Assembly: GCA_002491905.1 (NCBI GenBank)
Contig: DKWV01000048.1
Span: forward strand, 8,405-72,404
DNA: 64,000 bases
Reading direction: 5' to 3'
Source: Lachnospiraceae bacterium UBA7143
GTDB lineage: Bacteria > Bacillota > Clostridia > Lachnospirales > Lachnospiraceae
In this document: piece after piece, positions 8,637-17,802 of the stretch
How positions within the stretch are numbered: the first letter of the stretch is position 1
Layout: each line of letters starts with the position of its first letter
Made by a program: the position numbers and the translations under genes
The notes under the pieces: model-generated
What the model saw: only the letters and a program-made list of their open reading frames with translations
The model's database searches: none
Told to the model about the DNA's origin: nothing

Positions 8637-9290
8637 TTACTCCTCCCGAAATTGATATCCTACGCCAATCACTGTTTTGATGCAGTCCACCGGCAGTTTT
8701 TTGCGCAGATTTTTCACATGGGCGTCGATGATCCTGTCATTCCCCACATAATCCTCATTAAAAATCCTGAGAATAAGCTGCTCTCTTGTGAACGCCCGTT
8801 TCGGCTCCCCCATCAGGACCTGCAGCAGCAGAAATTCACTCAACGTCAGTTCCAGAGACTTTCCGTCGTAGAAGGCCTGATAAGAGTCATCATGGATTAC
8901 CAGTCCTTTTTCCTGCTGCGGCTCCGGTCTTTTTACGCGGCGCAGAATCGTTTCCATTCTTTTCAACAGAATGATAGGCGATACAGGCTTGATCACATAG
9001 TCATCGGCATACAGGTTAAAAGCCTGCACCTGCGTCCTCTCGTCATCCAGTGCCGTGAGCATGATCACAGCCATATCCGGATGATGCTCCTTGATATACT
9101 GCAGGACCTCCAATCCGCTCACCTTCGGCACCATAATGTCCAGTACCGCCATGTCAAATTGCTGCTTCGCGAGAAAGTCAAGCGCCTGCCCGCCATCTTC
9201 GGCACAGCTTACATCATAGTTCTGCATCTTCATATACTCAGTCAAAACGTCCCGTATCGTCGGCTCGTCTTCCAGAAATAAAATCCTCAT
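8637..9290 (-). CDS. OmpR/PhoB-family response regulator
   Basis: A 217-residue regulator with a receiver domain (1-118; acidic pair E7-D8, phospho-acceptor D51 in VLDIMVP, conserved lysine in VIKPVSP) and a C-terminal winged-helix DNA-binding domain with RIIDAHVKNLRKKL. The ATG at 9290 is chosen because MRILFLEDE is the normal receiver start; the longer frame upstream is leader sequence. It is first in the operon. The upstream region carries direct repeats over the -35 region that look like an autoregulatory site. Confidence 0.9.
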   Translation of the reverse strand: MRILFLEDEPTIRDVLTEYMKMQNYDVSCAEDGGQALDFLAKQQFDMAVLDIMVPKVSGLEVLQYIKEHHPDMAVIMLTALDDERTQVQAFNLYADDYVIKPVSPIILLKRMETILRRVKRPEPQQEKGLVIHDDSYQAFYDGKSLELTLSEFLLLQVLMGEPKRAFTREQLILRIFNEDYVGNDRIIDAHVKNLRKKLPVDCIKTVIGVGYQFREE

Positions 9291-9317
9291 GTCTCTTACT
9301 CTGCTCCTGTTTGGTTT

Positions 9318-9382
9318 TAACACGCGTGTTATGTTCCTCTGCACGGTTATATTGTAGCACGGCGGTATGAATTTCATATGAA
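9318..9382 (-). promoter_or_regulatory. Promoter and candidate regulator sites of the two-component/ABC operon
   Basis: On the minus strand, two copies of TTCATA spaced 11 bases apart (9382-9366) lie where the -35 box would be, followed by a -10 TACAAT (9356-9351). Tandem direct repeats on one DNA face are the usual target of OmpR-family regulators. In the leader is a perfect 14-bp palindrome, TAACACGCGTGTTA (9318-9331). The -35 itself is poor, consistent with an activator-dependent promoter. Confidence 0.45.
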
Positions 9383-9445
9383 GATGATTTGCTTTTACGG
9401 AGATATTATTTTCAGATACGCCCTATGCGAAAATACACGAAAGTC

Positions 9446-9511
9446 AAAAACCACAGTTGTCGTAGCAGATTTTTCATTTTTAAAGAATCAGCTACAATAA
9501 CTGCGGTTTTT
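9446..9511. terminator. Hairpin terminator, 66-nt repeat copy 2
   Basis: 13-bp arms (one G-U type mismatch) enclose a 40-base interior containing a GTAGC/GCTAC inner stem. It lies just after the GNAT gene ending at 9557 and before the two-component promoter, and T-runs on both sides make it a terminator in either direction. The first 13 bases and the GCAGATTTT motif are shared with copy 1 at 5264. Confidence 0.75.
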
Positions 9512-9556
9512 CATAAAATATGGTTTCATAATCCGGCTGATACGGCAGCCGGGTTT

Positions 9557-10099
9557 CTATCTCAACTCCTTCATAAAATACAGCACCAGATCATCATCGT
9601 TACAACATGCCGCATTCGGCTCGCATATCTTATCGCAATACCACACGCCGCTGCCGTCGGGAATGTACCCCCGTTTCACATACATCCTCTGCGCACTGCC
9701 GTAGCCACTGTGTAATCCAACTCCAAGGCATACCCGATCACTGTATTCCCCGGCGATCCGCTCTGCCACGTCCATAAGCTTGCTGCCGATGCCGCGCCGC
9801 CTGTATTTCTCAAGGACGCCGAAATCCACGATCTCCGGGTATCCTTTACCCGCATATGGGCCCCACTCAGATACGGGATAGACATTGATATATCCCGCCA
9901 CCTTCCCCTGATATTCCGCAACCAGAACAGCAGCATTCTTCTCCTGCCTGTCCCGCAGACGCATCTCGTATTTATCGACGTTCGCGTTCCAGCCCTGCGC
10001 AATCTCCTCCGCAGTGATAATCGCCGCATCCTCCTGCCGCATGTCCCGGATGGTGATATGTTCGTCTGCGTAATATATCTTATTATGCTGTTCCGCCAC
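9557..10099 (-). CDS. GNAT family N-acetyltransferase
   Basis: A 180-residue acetyltransferase with the acetyl-CoA pyrophosphate loop YRRRGIGSKLM (about 98-108) and a C-terminal YVKRGYIPDG strand, so a standard single GNAT domain. It starts at a GTG preceded by GGGGAG. It is the last gene before the terminator at 9446 and follows the small DUF2164 gene. Its substrate is not evident. Nothing ties it firmly to the amino-sugar pathway upstream, and it could be a general amine or antibiotic acetyltransferase. Confidence 0.8.
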   Translation of the reverse strand: MAEQHNKIYYADEHITIRDMRQEDAAIITAEEIAQGWNANVDKYEMRLRDRQEKNAAVLVAEYQGKVAGYINVYPVSEWGPYAGKGYPEIVDFGVLEKYRRRGIGSKLMDVAERIAGEYSDRVCLGVGLHSGYGSAQRMYVKRGYIPDGSGVWYCDKICEPNAACCNDDDLVLYFMKELR

Positions 10100-10132
10100 C
10101 CTGTTCTCCCCTCCAAAAGTTTAACTGCTATC

Positions 10133-10375
10133 CTAATTTATATCCTTATACAGCGCGTAATAATCCGCCTCCATATTATCTGCATACCTGCCGTAAAACC
10201 TTTTCGCATCGTCCAGCGCCCTGTTATAGATCCGATTTCCCAGCATTTCCTGAAAAAAATCCAGTATCCGCCCGGTTCCGATCACGCCCAGCTCCAGTCC
10301 ATGCTCTTCCCTGAAAAAAGCAGCAATCTCGTCGCACATCCGGGCCTTGTCTCTCTCCTCAAATATGTCCATCAT
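10133..10375 (-). CDS. DUF2164 family protein
   Basis: An 80-residue protein with the DUF2164 pattern: a helical N-terminal half, then LDFFQEMLGNRIYNRALDDA (39-58), which carries the family's conserved LDFF, IYN and DA elements. The function of the family is unknown. It lies 12 bases after the aminotransferase gene and 33 bases before the GNAT gene, so it is cotranscribed, but I see no reason to tie it to sugar metabolism. Confidence 0.75.
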   Translation of the reverse strand: MMDIFEERDKARMCDEIAAFFREEHGLELGVIGTGRILDFFQEMLGNRIYNRALDDAKRFYGRYADNMEADYYALYKDIN

Positions 10376-10387
10376 GCCGTTCTCCTT

Positions 10388-11518
10388 TTAAAACAGCTCC
10401 TTCACCGTGCGGATAATCGCCTCCATCTCCTCCTCGGTGTTCTTGATGTCGCTGGGCAGACACAATCCTCTTGCGAAGACATCTTCCCCAACGCTGCTGC
10501 CATCCTCGTTGTGGGCAAAAAAATCACATTCCGCAAAAACGGGCTGCATATGCATGGGTTTCCAGATCGGCCTGCATTCCGCGTTAAGTTTCTCCTCCAG
10601 CGCATCCATAACCATATCCGGCGTCACCCCGCTGTCCGCGGCAATGGCCATGCCGGAGAGCCAGTTGTTGGCATCTCCCTTGGGATTCATGGGATTCATC
10701 TGTATCGCGGGCACATCCGCAAATTCTTTGCAGTACCGCTCATAAATCGCCTTCTTCTTCGCCTTGTGCTCAGCCAGATGCAGAAGCTGTCCTCTGCCAA
10801 TCCCGGCCGTCACATTGCTCATGCGGTAGTTGTAGCCGATCTGCGAGTGCTGGTAATGTCTGGCGGGATCTCTCGCCTGCGTCGCCAGAAAAGTAACCTT
10901 CCTGGCGGCTTCCTCCTCCTTGGATACAAACATGCCTCCGCCGGAGGTAGTAATAATCTTGTTCCCGTTAAAGGAGTAAATGCCGTATTTCCCGAAAGTG
11001 CCCGTATACCGTCCCTCATAGGTACTCCCCAGAGACTCCGCCGCATCCTCTATCATCGGTGTGCCGTGCGCCTTACAGATCTCCATGATCTCGTCGAGCT
11101 TCGCAGGCGTGCCGTAGAGATGCACACAGATCACCGCCTTGGGATGAGGATACTTTTCAAAGGCCCGCTCAAGCGCCTGCGGGGACATATTCCACGTATC
11201 CGGCTCCGCATCAATAAACACAGGCGTGCCGTTTTCATATACAATCGGGTTGCAGGACGCAGAAAATGTCAGATCGGACACAAACACCACGTCCCCCTGC
11301 TTTACGCCAAGAAGCCGCACCGCCATATGGATTGCCGCCGTGCCGGAGGACAGCGCCGCTGCGTGGCCGCATCCCGTATATTCCGCCATCTCCTTCTCAA
11401 ACGCGTTTACATTCGGTCCAAGAGGCGCCACCCAGTTAGTGTCAAAGGCCTCCTGCACAAAAGCCTGCTCTTCCCCATGCATCGTAGGGGAAGAAAGATA
11501 AATTCTTTTTTTCTCCAT
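10388..11518 (-). CDS. PglE-like UDP-sugar aminotransferase (DegT/DnrJ/EryC1 family)
   Basis: A 376-residue PLP-dependent enzyme. The internal aldimine lysine is K187 in SFNGNKIITT, with the SSGTAA phosphate-binding turn (57-62) and EDAAES (157-162). The GNKIITTSGGG form is typical of PglE-like enzymes that convert UDP-4-keto-6-deoxy-GlcNAc to the 4-amino sugar. It lies three bases after the PglF-type dehydratase gene, which would supply that substrate. The product is presumably UDP-4-amino-4,6-dideoxy-GlcNAc, for the PglC-like transferase or for further acylation. No hexapeptide-repeat acetyltransferase of PglD type is in the window. Confidence 0.88.
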   Translation of the reverse strand: MEKKRIYLSSPTMHGEEQAFVQEAFDTNWVAPLGPNVNAFEKEMAEYTGCGHAAALSSGTAAIHMAVRLLGVKQGDVVFVSDLTFSASCNPIVYENGTPVFIDAEPDTWNMSPQALERAFEKYPHPKAVICVHLYGTPAKLDEIMEICKAHGTPMIEDAAESLGSTYEGRYTGTFGKYGIYSFNGNKIITTSGGGMFVSKEEEAARKVTFLATQARDPARHYQHSQIGYNYRMSNVTAGIGRGQLLHLAEHKAKKKAIYERYCKEFADVPAIQMNPMNPKGDANNWLSGMAIAADSGVTPDMVMDALEEKLNAECRPIWKPMHMQPVFAECDFFAHNEDGSSVGEDVFARGLCLPSDIKNTEEEMEAIIRTVKELF

Positions 11519-11521
11519 GAT

Positions 11522-13402
11522 TTATACCCCTTTTCTGTCTGTGTAATGGTACGTCGGCACAATCTTTTTGATTAACGGTCTGATGTCCGAGTTTTCGATC
11601 TGGCACTCATCCTTCAGCTCCTTTAACTGTGCGAAAAACTCATGCTCGTCCAACTCAATCGGCTTACCGATGTGAATCATCTTGTTCGCCGTATCCTTCA
11701 TGCCCTCCTCGTCCATCAGAAGCTCCTCGTAGAGCTTTTCCCCCGGGCGAAGACCTGTAAATTCTATTTTGATATCCTCGCCGACCCGATAGCCGGAAAG
11801 CTTAATCAGATTCTGCGCAAGATCCAGAATTTTTACCGGTTCTCCCATATCCAGGACGAATATCTCCCCGCCCTTAGCATAAGCTCCCGCCTGCAGCACC
11901 AGAGAAACCGCCTCGGGAATGGTCATAAAATAACGTATGATATCCGGATGAGTCACCGTAACCGGGCCGCCCGCCGCAATCTGCTTGCGGAAAAGCGGAA
12001 TCACACTGCCGTTGCTGCCCAGCACATTGCCGAAACGTACAGCCACAAACTCCGTCTCGTAATGCTTGTCAAAGGTCTGGATAATCATCTCACAGATCCG
12101 CTTGCTGGCCCCCATAATGTTGGTGGGGTTCACCGCCTTGTCGGTGGAAATCATGACAAACCGCTGCACGCCGCTCATGGCCGCTGCCTGGGCCGTCTTG
12201 AAGGTGCCAAACACATTGTTCTTGATGGCCTCTGTGGGACTGTCCTCCATCAACGGCACATGCTTGTGGGCCGCAGCGTGGTAAACGATATCCGGCTCAT
12301 ATTTGGAAAAAATAAAGTTCATCCGGTTCGTATTACGCACGGAGGCAATCAGTACCACCAGATTCAGCTCCGGGTATTTCTGTTTCAGCTCCTGCTGTAC
12401 ATCATAAACCGAATTTTCATAAATGTCCACAATCACAAGCTGTTTCGGCCTGTGGTTCGCTATCTGTCTGCAAAGCTCGCTGCCGATGGAACCGCCGCCG
12501 CCGGTGACGAGCACCACCTTCCCCTGCACATAGCCGAGAATCGAATCCATGTCGACGCTGATCGGATCCCTGCCAAGCAGATCCTCCAGCTCCACATCCC
12601 GCAGCTTGCTCACATTGACCTCACCGTTTACAAGCTGGTACATACCCGGAAGGGAGCGCAGCTTACAGTTCGTATCCTTACAGATCTCCAGAATTTCCCT
12701 GATCTCCGTTCTGGGCGCGGAAGGCATGGCTACGATGATCTCGTCCACATCATAGACATCCGCGCATTCCACGATTTTGTCACGTCCGCCCACGACTTTA
12801 ATTCCCTGGATGTACCGCCCCCACTTCCCGTTGTCGTCGTCAATGATGCATTTGATGACCATAGTGGAAAAATTGCTGTTTACAATCTCTTTGATAATCA
12901 GATTTGCGGCCTCTCCCGCTCCAATCACCATAACCGAAATCAGGTTCTTTTTGTTCTGCTGCTTATGCTTAAGCCCCCGGAAAAAGCGGTAAGAAAAGCG
13001 GCTCGCAAAGATACAGACCACCAGGACCGCCATGTACGCGGGATAATAGCTCCTCGGCACAGCCCGGGTTGTCACTTTGAAAAACTGAAGACCGCCGGCA
13101 TCGGCCAGCATGGACAGCACACAGGCCACCACAATATTCTGCAGCTCCGTCTCCCCCGCAAAAGCCCACAGACTGCTGTAGAGACGCATCAGATAAAAAA
13201 TGCCAAGCGTCAGAAGAATATTGACCGGCAGGAAACGTTCTATGGGCTGCATAAAGTGCTTCGGGATTTCATCCAGATGAAAATCGTAACGCCACAGTAT
13301 TGCCACATAGCTTGCCAGGACAATACTGATAATGTCATAAATAATCAGGCATGTCCTTCTGTAAAACAGTTTTGCATTAAAAGGTTTTCTTGTCTTTTCC
13401 AT
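11522..13402 (-). CDS. PglF/CapD-type membrane UDP-GlcNAc 4,6-dehydratase
   Basis: A 626-residue protein with four N-terminal membrane helices (about 18-37, 60-78, 90-106, 120-137), a Rossmann-like regulatory domain (155-280, VMVIGAGEA) and a C-terminal short-chain dehydratase domain with NAD motif TGGGGSIG (300-307) and the STDKA active-site segment (419-423). This is the long PglF/WbpM architecture. It should make UDP-4-keto-6-deoxy-GlcNAc in the cytoplasm while anchored in the membrane. Tightly linked to the aminotransferase downstream. Distinct from the short soluble PseB-type dehydratase at 40042. Confidence 0.92.
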   Translation of the reverse strand: MEKTRKPFNAKLFYRRTCLIIYDIISIVLASYVAILWRYDFHLDEIPKHFMQPIERFLPVNILLTLGIFYLMRLYSSLWAFAGETELQNIVVACVLSMLADAGGLQFFKVTTRAVPRSYYPAYMAVLVVCIFASRFSYRFFRGLKHKQQNKKNLISVMVIGAGEAANLIIKEIVNSNFSTMVIKCIIDDDNGKWGRYIQGIKVVGGRDKIVECADVYDVDEIIVAMPSAPRTEIREILEICKDTNCKLRSLPGMYQLVNGEVNVSKLRDVELEDLLGRDPISVDMDSILGYVQGKVVLVTGGGGSIGSELCRQIANHRPKQLVIVDIYENSVYDVQQELKQKYPELNLVVLIASVRNTNRMNFIFSKYEPDIVYHAAAHKHVPLMEDSPTEAIKNNVFGTFKTAQAAAMSGVQRFVMISTDKAVNPTNIMGASKRICEMIIQTFDKHYETEFVAVRFGNVLGSNGSVIPLFRKQIAAGGPVTVTHPDIIRYFMTIPEAVSLVLQAGAYAKGGEIFVLDMGEPVKILDLAQNLIKLSGYRVGEDIKIEFTGLRPGEKLYEELLMDEEGMKDTANKMIHIGKPIELDEHEFFAQLKELKDECQIENSDIRPLIKKIVPTYHYTDRKGV

Positions 13403-13440
13403 ATCTGTATCCGTTTTCCTAAACTTCGTCCTTTCGTATA

Positions 13441-15984
13441 TCAGAAATCGAGCGTGCGGACGCTTTTTTCTATATCAGTTAGAAGCGGCGCCATCACAAG
13501 AAGCAGACAGTACGCGATGGGACAGCATGGATGGAAAATCCACTCCGTCAGCCCGGCCACCGCAAAGAGAAGCAGAAGCGCTAACGGAAACAGCGCGCAC
13601 TCCCTGTCCTCCCTGTGCCGTCTGTAATAGAAAACCGCCTGCACAAGTGTCCCGATCCCCAGCAGGATAAACACGCCTCCCACAAAGATACCGTGGTCAT
13701 ATGCCACCTGTAAGTAGATATTATGCGCGTGGGCCAGATAGTTGCCGTCCGGCTCCATAACGCCCATATCGTCATGTCCCGTGTTGTTCAGCCTCTCGTA
13801 ATACCTCCCAAATATATAGAGCCTGCCGTTCGTATAGGAAGCCTCCTCCTCGGCCTGCTCAGCCGCCGCCATATCCTCTGCGGATGCGAGCAGTATCTCC
13901 CCTCCCTCTTCCAGATACGGACTTCTGTACTCCGACTCCCCGTTTCCCCTGCTGAAATAGAGAAACGCATTTACGCACTTCTCCTCGGGAAGTCCCAGCA
14001 CCTTCATCTGGAAAGTCTGGACAAAGCGTTCAATCGTAATATAATAGTAGGAATCCGTATCCCTGCCGTGCAGAAGTTCTGTGGGAAACTCTTCAATCTC
14101 ATGCGCCCTGATATCGGCCGCCACGGCGGGAACCGTTCTCTGCGCCGTGAACATAACCGGGAAACCAATCATTACGGAGAGCGCCATCAACCCGATTCCC
14201 CGTAAAAAGCGCCGCCATTTTTCCCTGAGCGGAAGCGTCTTTCCGGCAAAGAAGGCCGTCGGAACCACCACAACCGCAGTCACAAGCACCGCCAGGTATC
14301 CCGTCCGTGACAGCGTAAACAGAAGATACATGGTGGAAATGCCAAGCACCGCCAGCTCCTTATAAGTCCCTGCCAGCGATGGCCGTCTCCCGTAGGCGTC
14401 CAGAAATTTAATCAGCGCCGCACACACCGCCAGAGCCAGATACACGGCCGAAATCGTCACCGTGTGGAAATGGAACGGGTAACGGTAATACCGAAAATAC
14501 ATATAGGGCCTGTGCAGCAGACAGTATCCCACCGTCAGCATAAAGTGCAGAAGAATCCCGTTGACTATATTGTGCAGCAAAACAGTCCTTTTTACCCCCG
14601 AAGCCATCCGCAGATAATAGAGCGTAAAGGCGCAGACCAGAAAGATCGGCCACCCTCTGGTATTCCGATAAAGGATAATCAGAACAAAAAATACACCGAC
14701 CAGAATGCCGTAAGGCGCGGAAATTCTTTTGATCCGCCCCGTAAAGAGCAGCCGCAGTGTATTGAGGATCACAATTCCCGCGAGAACGCCCGCCCAGACC
14801 GTCAGTTTCAACGCCTTAAGTTCCAGCTCCCCCGGCTCTGCAAGGCCTTTCTGCGCGCTCTTCTCCACAAGGGCCGCAAGCGCATCGCGGTAATACATGG
14901 GCGCAATCACCGCAGCCGCCCCACCGTAGATCAGATGATACCAGCAGAAAATCTCCTCTTTCCGATATGTCACAATCAGCGCCAGCGCAAAGAAAATCAA
15001 CACCTGTCTGTAAGCCACCGTATGATGAATCTCATACAGCGCATTCATGTAATTGCAGCATCCCCAGATCGCCCCAGCAAACATTACGGACTGCAGATCG
15101 TCCTGCCATCTCTCCCGCAGCACGGCGAAAACCGTCCTGTCCGATGCGATTCCCGTCCTGTCATGGTTCACCGCATAGAGCGCTGCCACGACCGCAAACG
15201 CCACTCCCGTCTCATAAAAGAGGATGGAATAGATATCTGTGGTAAAAAGGCGGCACGGCCCTACCGCCACAGCCGCTCCCACGCCTGCTGCCACAATCAG
15301 CGGATTTAGGACAAAGCGCATGGCCCGCTCCACCGTGAGCAGGGTATTGCGCCCTGGATGTTTTTTATAATAGAGAGAGGAAAACAGGGACGTCAGTACG
15401 CCTACAAGCAGAAAGACCGCATCCAGAACGAATGTCTTCCCCTTGCGCAGAGGCACTTCGTATACATAGTCCGCGACCATACACCGCTCCGTGTCCTCCG
15501 TCTCCCCGTAGTAAAGCGCTCCAATGTAAATATTCGTATTATCCCCCGCATTATCGGCATAGGCTACGCGAAACGCCGATTCCACTCCCTGTAGCAGGAA
15601 ATAATAATCCCGCCCCACTTCTGTGTCAATATTTACCTGTACCCGAAGATAGCCGGGAATCGCCTCCATATCCCCGGTATCAATCACCTGCTGCATAATC
15701 GTCTGCATGGACGCGTCGCGGAGCACAAAATTAAGCTTCTCGCCCTCCATCCTGTCCGCCAGGTAAATCTCTATTTCCTTTAATCTGTCATACTGGGCGA
15801 TGAACCTCTGCTGCACCACATAGTCCGCGGTGACCGCTTCAGAAGTCTCCTCCTGTTCCCTGCCGCTTTCCGCGCGCACCTCTTCATGGATCAGGCGAAA
15901 CGGCCAGAGAATAAGCGCCGCGCAAACCACCAGAATCCAGACCGTGCCGCAGATAGCTTGTCTTTTATTTAAAATTCGGTTCAT
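13441..15984 (-). CDS. O-antigen ligase/Wzy-like membrane protein
   Basis: An 847-residue polytopic protein with about a dozen helices. An N-terminal signal-anchor helix is followed by a roughly 150-residue external domain, then the membrane block. The C-terminal part has a large external loop and the Wzy_C-type motif HAHNIYLQVAYDHG (752-765), the hallmark of O-antigen polymerases and ligases, close to the last helices. I start at the ATG at 15984 (AGAGGA site) and reject the longer frame. It may polymerise or ligate lipid-linked oligosaccharides outside the cell. It has its own internal promoter at 16083 and sits upstream of the PglF- and PglE-type genes. Confidence 0.78.
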   Translation of the reverse strand: MNRILNKRQAICGTVWILVVCAALILWPFRLIHEEVRAESGREQEETSEAVTADYVVQQRFIAQYDRLKEIEIYLADRMEGEKLNFVLRDASMQTIMQQVIDTGDMEAIPGYLRVQVNIDTEVGRDYYFLLQGVESAFRVAYADNAGDNTNIYIGALYYGETEDTERCMVADYVYEVPLRKGKTFVLDAVFLLVGVLTSLFSSLYYKKHPGRNTLLTVERAMRFVLNPLIVAAGVGAAVAVGPCRLFTTDIYSILFYETGVAFAVVAALYAVNHDRTGIASDRTVFAVLRERWQDDLQSVMFAGAIWGCCNYMNALYEIHHTVAYRQVLIFFALALIVTYRKEEIFCWYHLIYGGAAAVIAPMYYRDALAALVEKSAQKGLAEPGELELKALKLTVWAGVLAGIVILNTLRLLFTGRIKRISAPYGILVGVFFVLIILYRNTRGWPIFLVCAFTLYYLRMASGVKRTVLLHNIVNGILLHFMLTVGYCLLHRPYMYFRYYRYPFHFHTVTISAVYLALAVCAALIKFLDAYGRRPSLAGTYKELAVLGISTMYLLFTLSRTGYLAVLVTAVVVVPTAFFAGKTLPLREKWRRFLRGIGLMALSVMIGFPVMFTAQRTVPAVAADIRAHEIEEFPTELLHGRDTDSYYYITIERFVQTFQMKVLGLPEEKCVNAFLYFSRGNGESEYRSPYLEEGGEILLASAEDMAAAEQAEEEASYTNGRLYIFGRYYERLNNTGHDDMGVMEPDGNYLAHAHNIYLQVAYDHGIFVGGVFILLGIGTLVQAVFYYRRHREDRECALFPLALLLLFAVAGLTEWIFHPCCPIAYCLLLVMAPLLTDIEKSVRTLDF

Positions 15985-16082
15985 AGTTTTCCTCTTACCG
16001 CAGTGCACCTGCTCTCCGCATCTGCCTTCTTTCGCATTGTCCGCCCGAAAGCCCGCTTTCCGCGCACTGCCCATTGCCTACT

Positions 16083-16107
16083 AGTATACCACATTACCGC
16101 TGCGGTA
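16083..16107 (-). promoter_or_regulatory. Internal extended -10 promoter with 13-bp palindrome
   Basis: Minus strand TGG followed by TATACT (-10 at 16088-16083), within the string TGTGGTATACT. Directly upstream is a perfect palindrome TACCGCTGCGGTA (16095-16107), positioned like an operator between -35 and -10. The leader to the ATG at 15984 is about 90 bases. Confidence 0.5.
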
Positions 16108-16119
16108 GCACAAAATTTT

Positions 16120-17802
16120 TCAGGAAAGGGACGGTTCCTTTTCCATAGGTGTCCCAACGCCGCGGCCTGCCCGCATTCCCATCTGCCCGACTGCCAGAAA
16201 CAGCGGCAGCGCGTACCAGAAAAACAGCACATACCGGGGCAGATAGGTCGGGCCGAGAAGAACTGTCAGCCACAGCAGAAAAGCCGGCAGAAACGGATAC
16301 ATCATTTCGTATCGCCTGTTATTTAACAGCCACGCAAACAGAAACGCATAAAGCCAGAACATTGCCCCCGGAGAAAACAGCCAGGAGAGCACCGGCACCT
16401 TTTCCTTCCAGACCTCTAAAGACAGCTTCCGATACACCTCGTCAAGCCAGGGAATTTTGCTCTCCCGGACGCCCGGCTGCTCCACCTCGTAGCCAAAATA
16501 GGAGTTATCTTTATAAGTAAAGGTAAAAACCGTATTGCCGCCGTACACATTGATCACCGTGTCCGGATACCAGAAACCGTAGGAGGTCAGCCACCAGGCA
16601 TTCAGATAAATCAGAGGCTTTTTCACTCCCACCCGCAGCCACAGCCCTGCATACTTCCCCTTGTCCCGCGCAAAAGCCGCATTGTCAAAACGGTACTTGA
16701 CCGGGTCGGAAAGTCTCGGTGTATACAGGGAAAGCGCCTCCTCGTCCAGCACCTCGTAAAGAATATCCCGATCCTCCTCCGAGAATACCTCCGGCGCATA
16801 CTTATAAGTTCTGGCAAGCTGCTGGATCGGCACGGTCAGGAGTTCCTGATACTCGGAATCTTCCGCATGGAGCGCCAGCTTCAACCCGCCGTTTACCAGA
16901 ATACAGCCCGCCACCGCGCAGACCGACAGAAAAAGAATCTGCCTGCGATGGTCTTTTTTCAGGATAAGCAGCAGGGGAATCATCACCAGAAAGGCGTAAA
17001 ACCCATTATTTCTCAGAAGCATCATCGCCGCCCCGCTGCCTGTAAAGAGCATCCGCCAGCCTTTTGACTGAAAAAAGGTCTCCTCCGTTCCCATCTCCAG
17101 CAGACACACCAGAAGGAACAGCAGCGCCAGCGTAAACAGCGCGTCCTTGGCCGAACAAAGCGTAAACATGACCACTGTGGGAAACAGCCCCAGCCAGACA
17201 AGGCCTATGAATCGCAGCGAGCGGGAAATCTTTTTTTTGCGGAGATAGGAGAAAAGAAAAGTAAAGCCGCCCGCCGCCAGCGCCATCTGAAAAACCATAT
17301 AGCAGGCGATGCCCAGATTGTAAGAATCCGTCAGCTTGTGTACGGCGCAGATAATCCCGCCCAGAAGAAGCACATGCACAAGAGGATGATGGGTAGAAAA
17401 CGTCCGCGTCGCCACCTGCACGTACTCATCCTGCGCGTCATAGACGAAAAATCCCGGATACACCGCCAAAAACACAGGAAGCCAGCACAGGAGCAGAAAG
17501 AGAAAGGCAAACAGATCCGCCCTTTTGTCAAATATATTAAAAACGCCTGTTATCTTATCCGGCATTTTCCCGGAAGCAGATGCCTCCCGGTCACGAAGCA
17601 GATCCAGAAGCCGCCACAAAAGCCGCACCAGCCCCGTGAAAATAACGGTAAACGCCGCCAGCTGGAGCCAGAGCGTCCAATCCCTCAGATCCACGTTCTC
17701 CACACTGTCCAGCCGCGCGCCAAACAAAATTGCCGTCGAAAACAGGAAAGAAAAGGAAACTGCGATCAGACGGCTCCTCAATTGTTTTTCTTCCTTTCCC
17801 AT
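16120..17802 (-). CDS. DUF6020-like polytopic membrane protein (GT-C-like)
   Basis: A 560-residue protein with around 12 helices. After the third helix is YPGFFVYDAQDEY (115-127), then HHPLVHVLLLG (138-148): an acidic first-loop motif plus paired histidines, which I associate with DUF6020 proteins of Firmicute surface-polysaccharide loci. Probably a GT-C type transferase using a polyprenyl-phosphate sugar outside the membrane, but no biochemical role is known to me. Its first 25 bases overlap the GNAT gene. GGAGG lies 13 bases upstream of the ATG, a long spacing, so a later start is possible. Confidence 0.72.
   Translation of the reverse strand: MGKEEKQLRSRLIAVSFSFLFSTAILFGARLDSVENVDLRDWTLWLQLAAFTVIFTGLVRLLWRLLDLLRDREASASGKMPDKITGVFNIFDKRADLFAFLFLLLCWLPVFLAVYPGFFVYDAQDEYVQVATRTFSTHHPLVHVLLLGGIICAVHKLTDSYNLGIACYMVFQMALAAGGFTFLFSYLRKKKISRSLRFIGLVWLGLFPTVVMFTLCSAKDALFTLALLFLLVCLLEMGTEETFFQSKGWRMLFTGSGAAMMLLRNNGFYAFLVMIPLLLILKKDHRRQILFLSVCAVAGCILVNGGLKLALHAEDSEYQELLTVPIQQLARTYKYAPEVFSEEDRDILYEVLDEEALSLYTPRLSDPVKYRFDNAAFARDKGKYAGLWLRVGVKKPLIYLNAWWLTSYGFWYPDTVINVYGGNTVFTFTYKDNSYFGYEVEQPGVRESKIPWLDEVYRKLSLEVWKEKVPVLSWLFSPGAMFWLYAFLFAWLLNNRRYEMMYPFLPAFLLWLTVLLGPTYLPRYVLFFWYALPLFLAVGQMGMRAGRGVGTPMEKEPSLS

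Noticed and set aside
11642..13627. Long open frame (661 codons) on the plus strand opposite the PglF-type gene
   Set aside because: It is antisense to a clearly conserved dehydratase, has no recognisable domain or ribosome site, and reflects codon bias. The same applies to long plus-strand frames at 2679-3863, 10058-11575 and 58111-59436.
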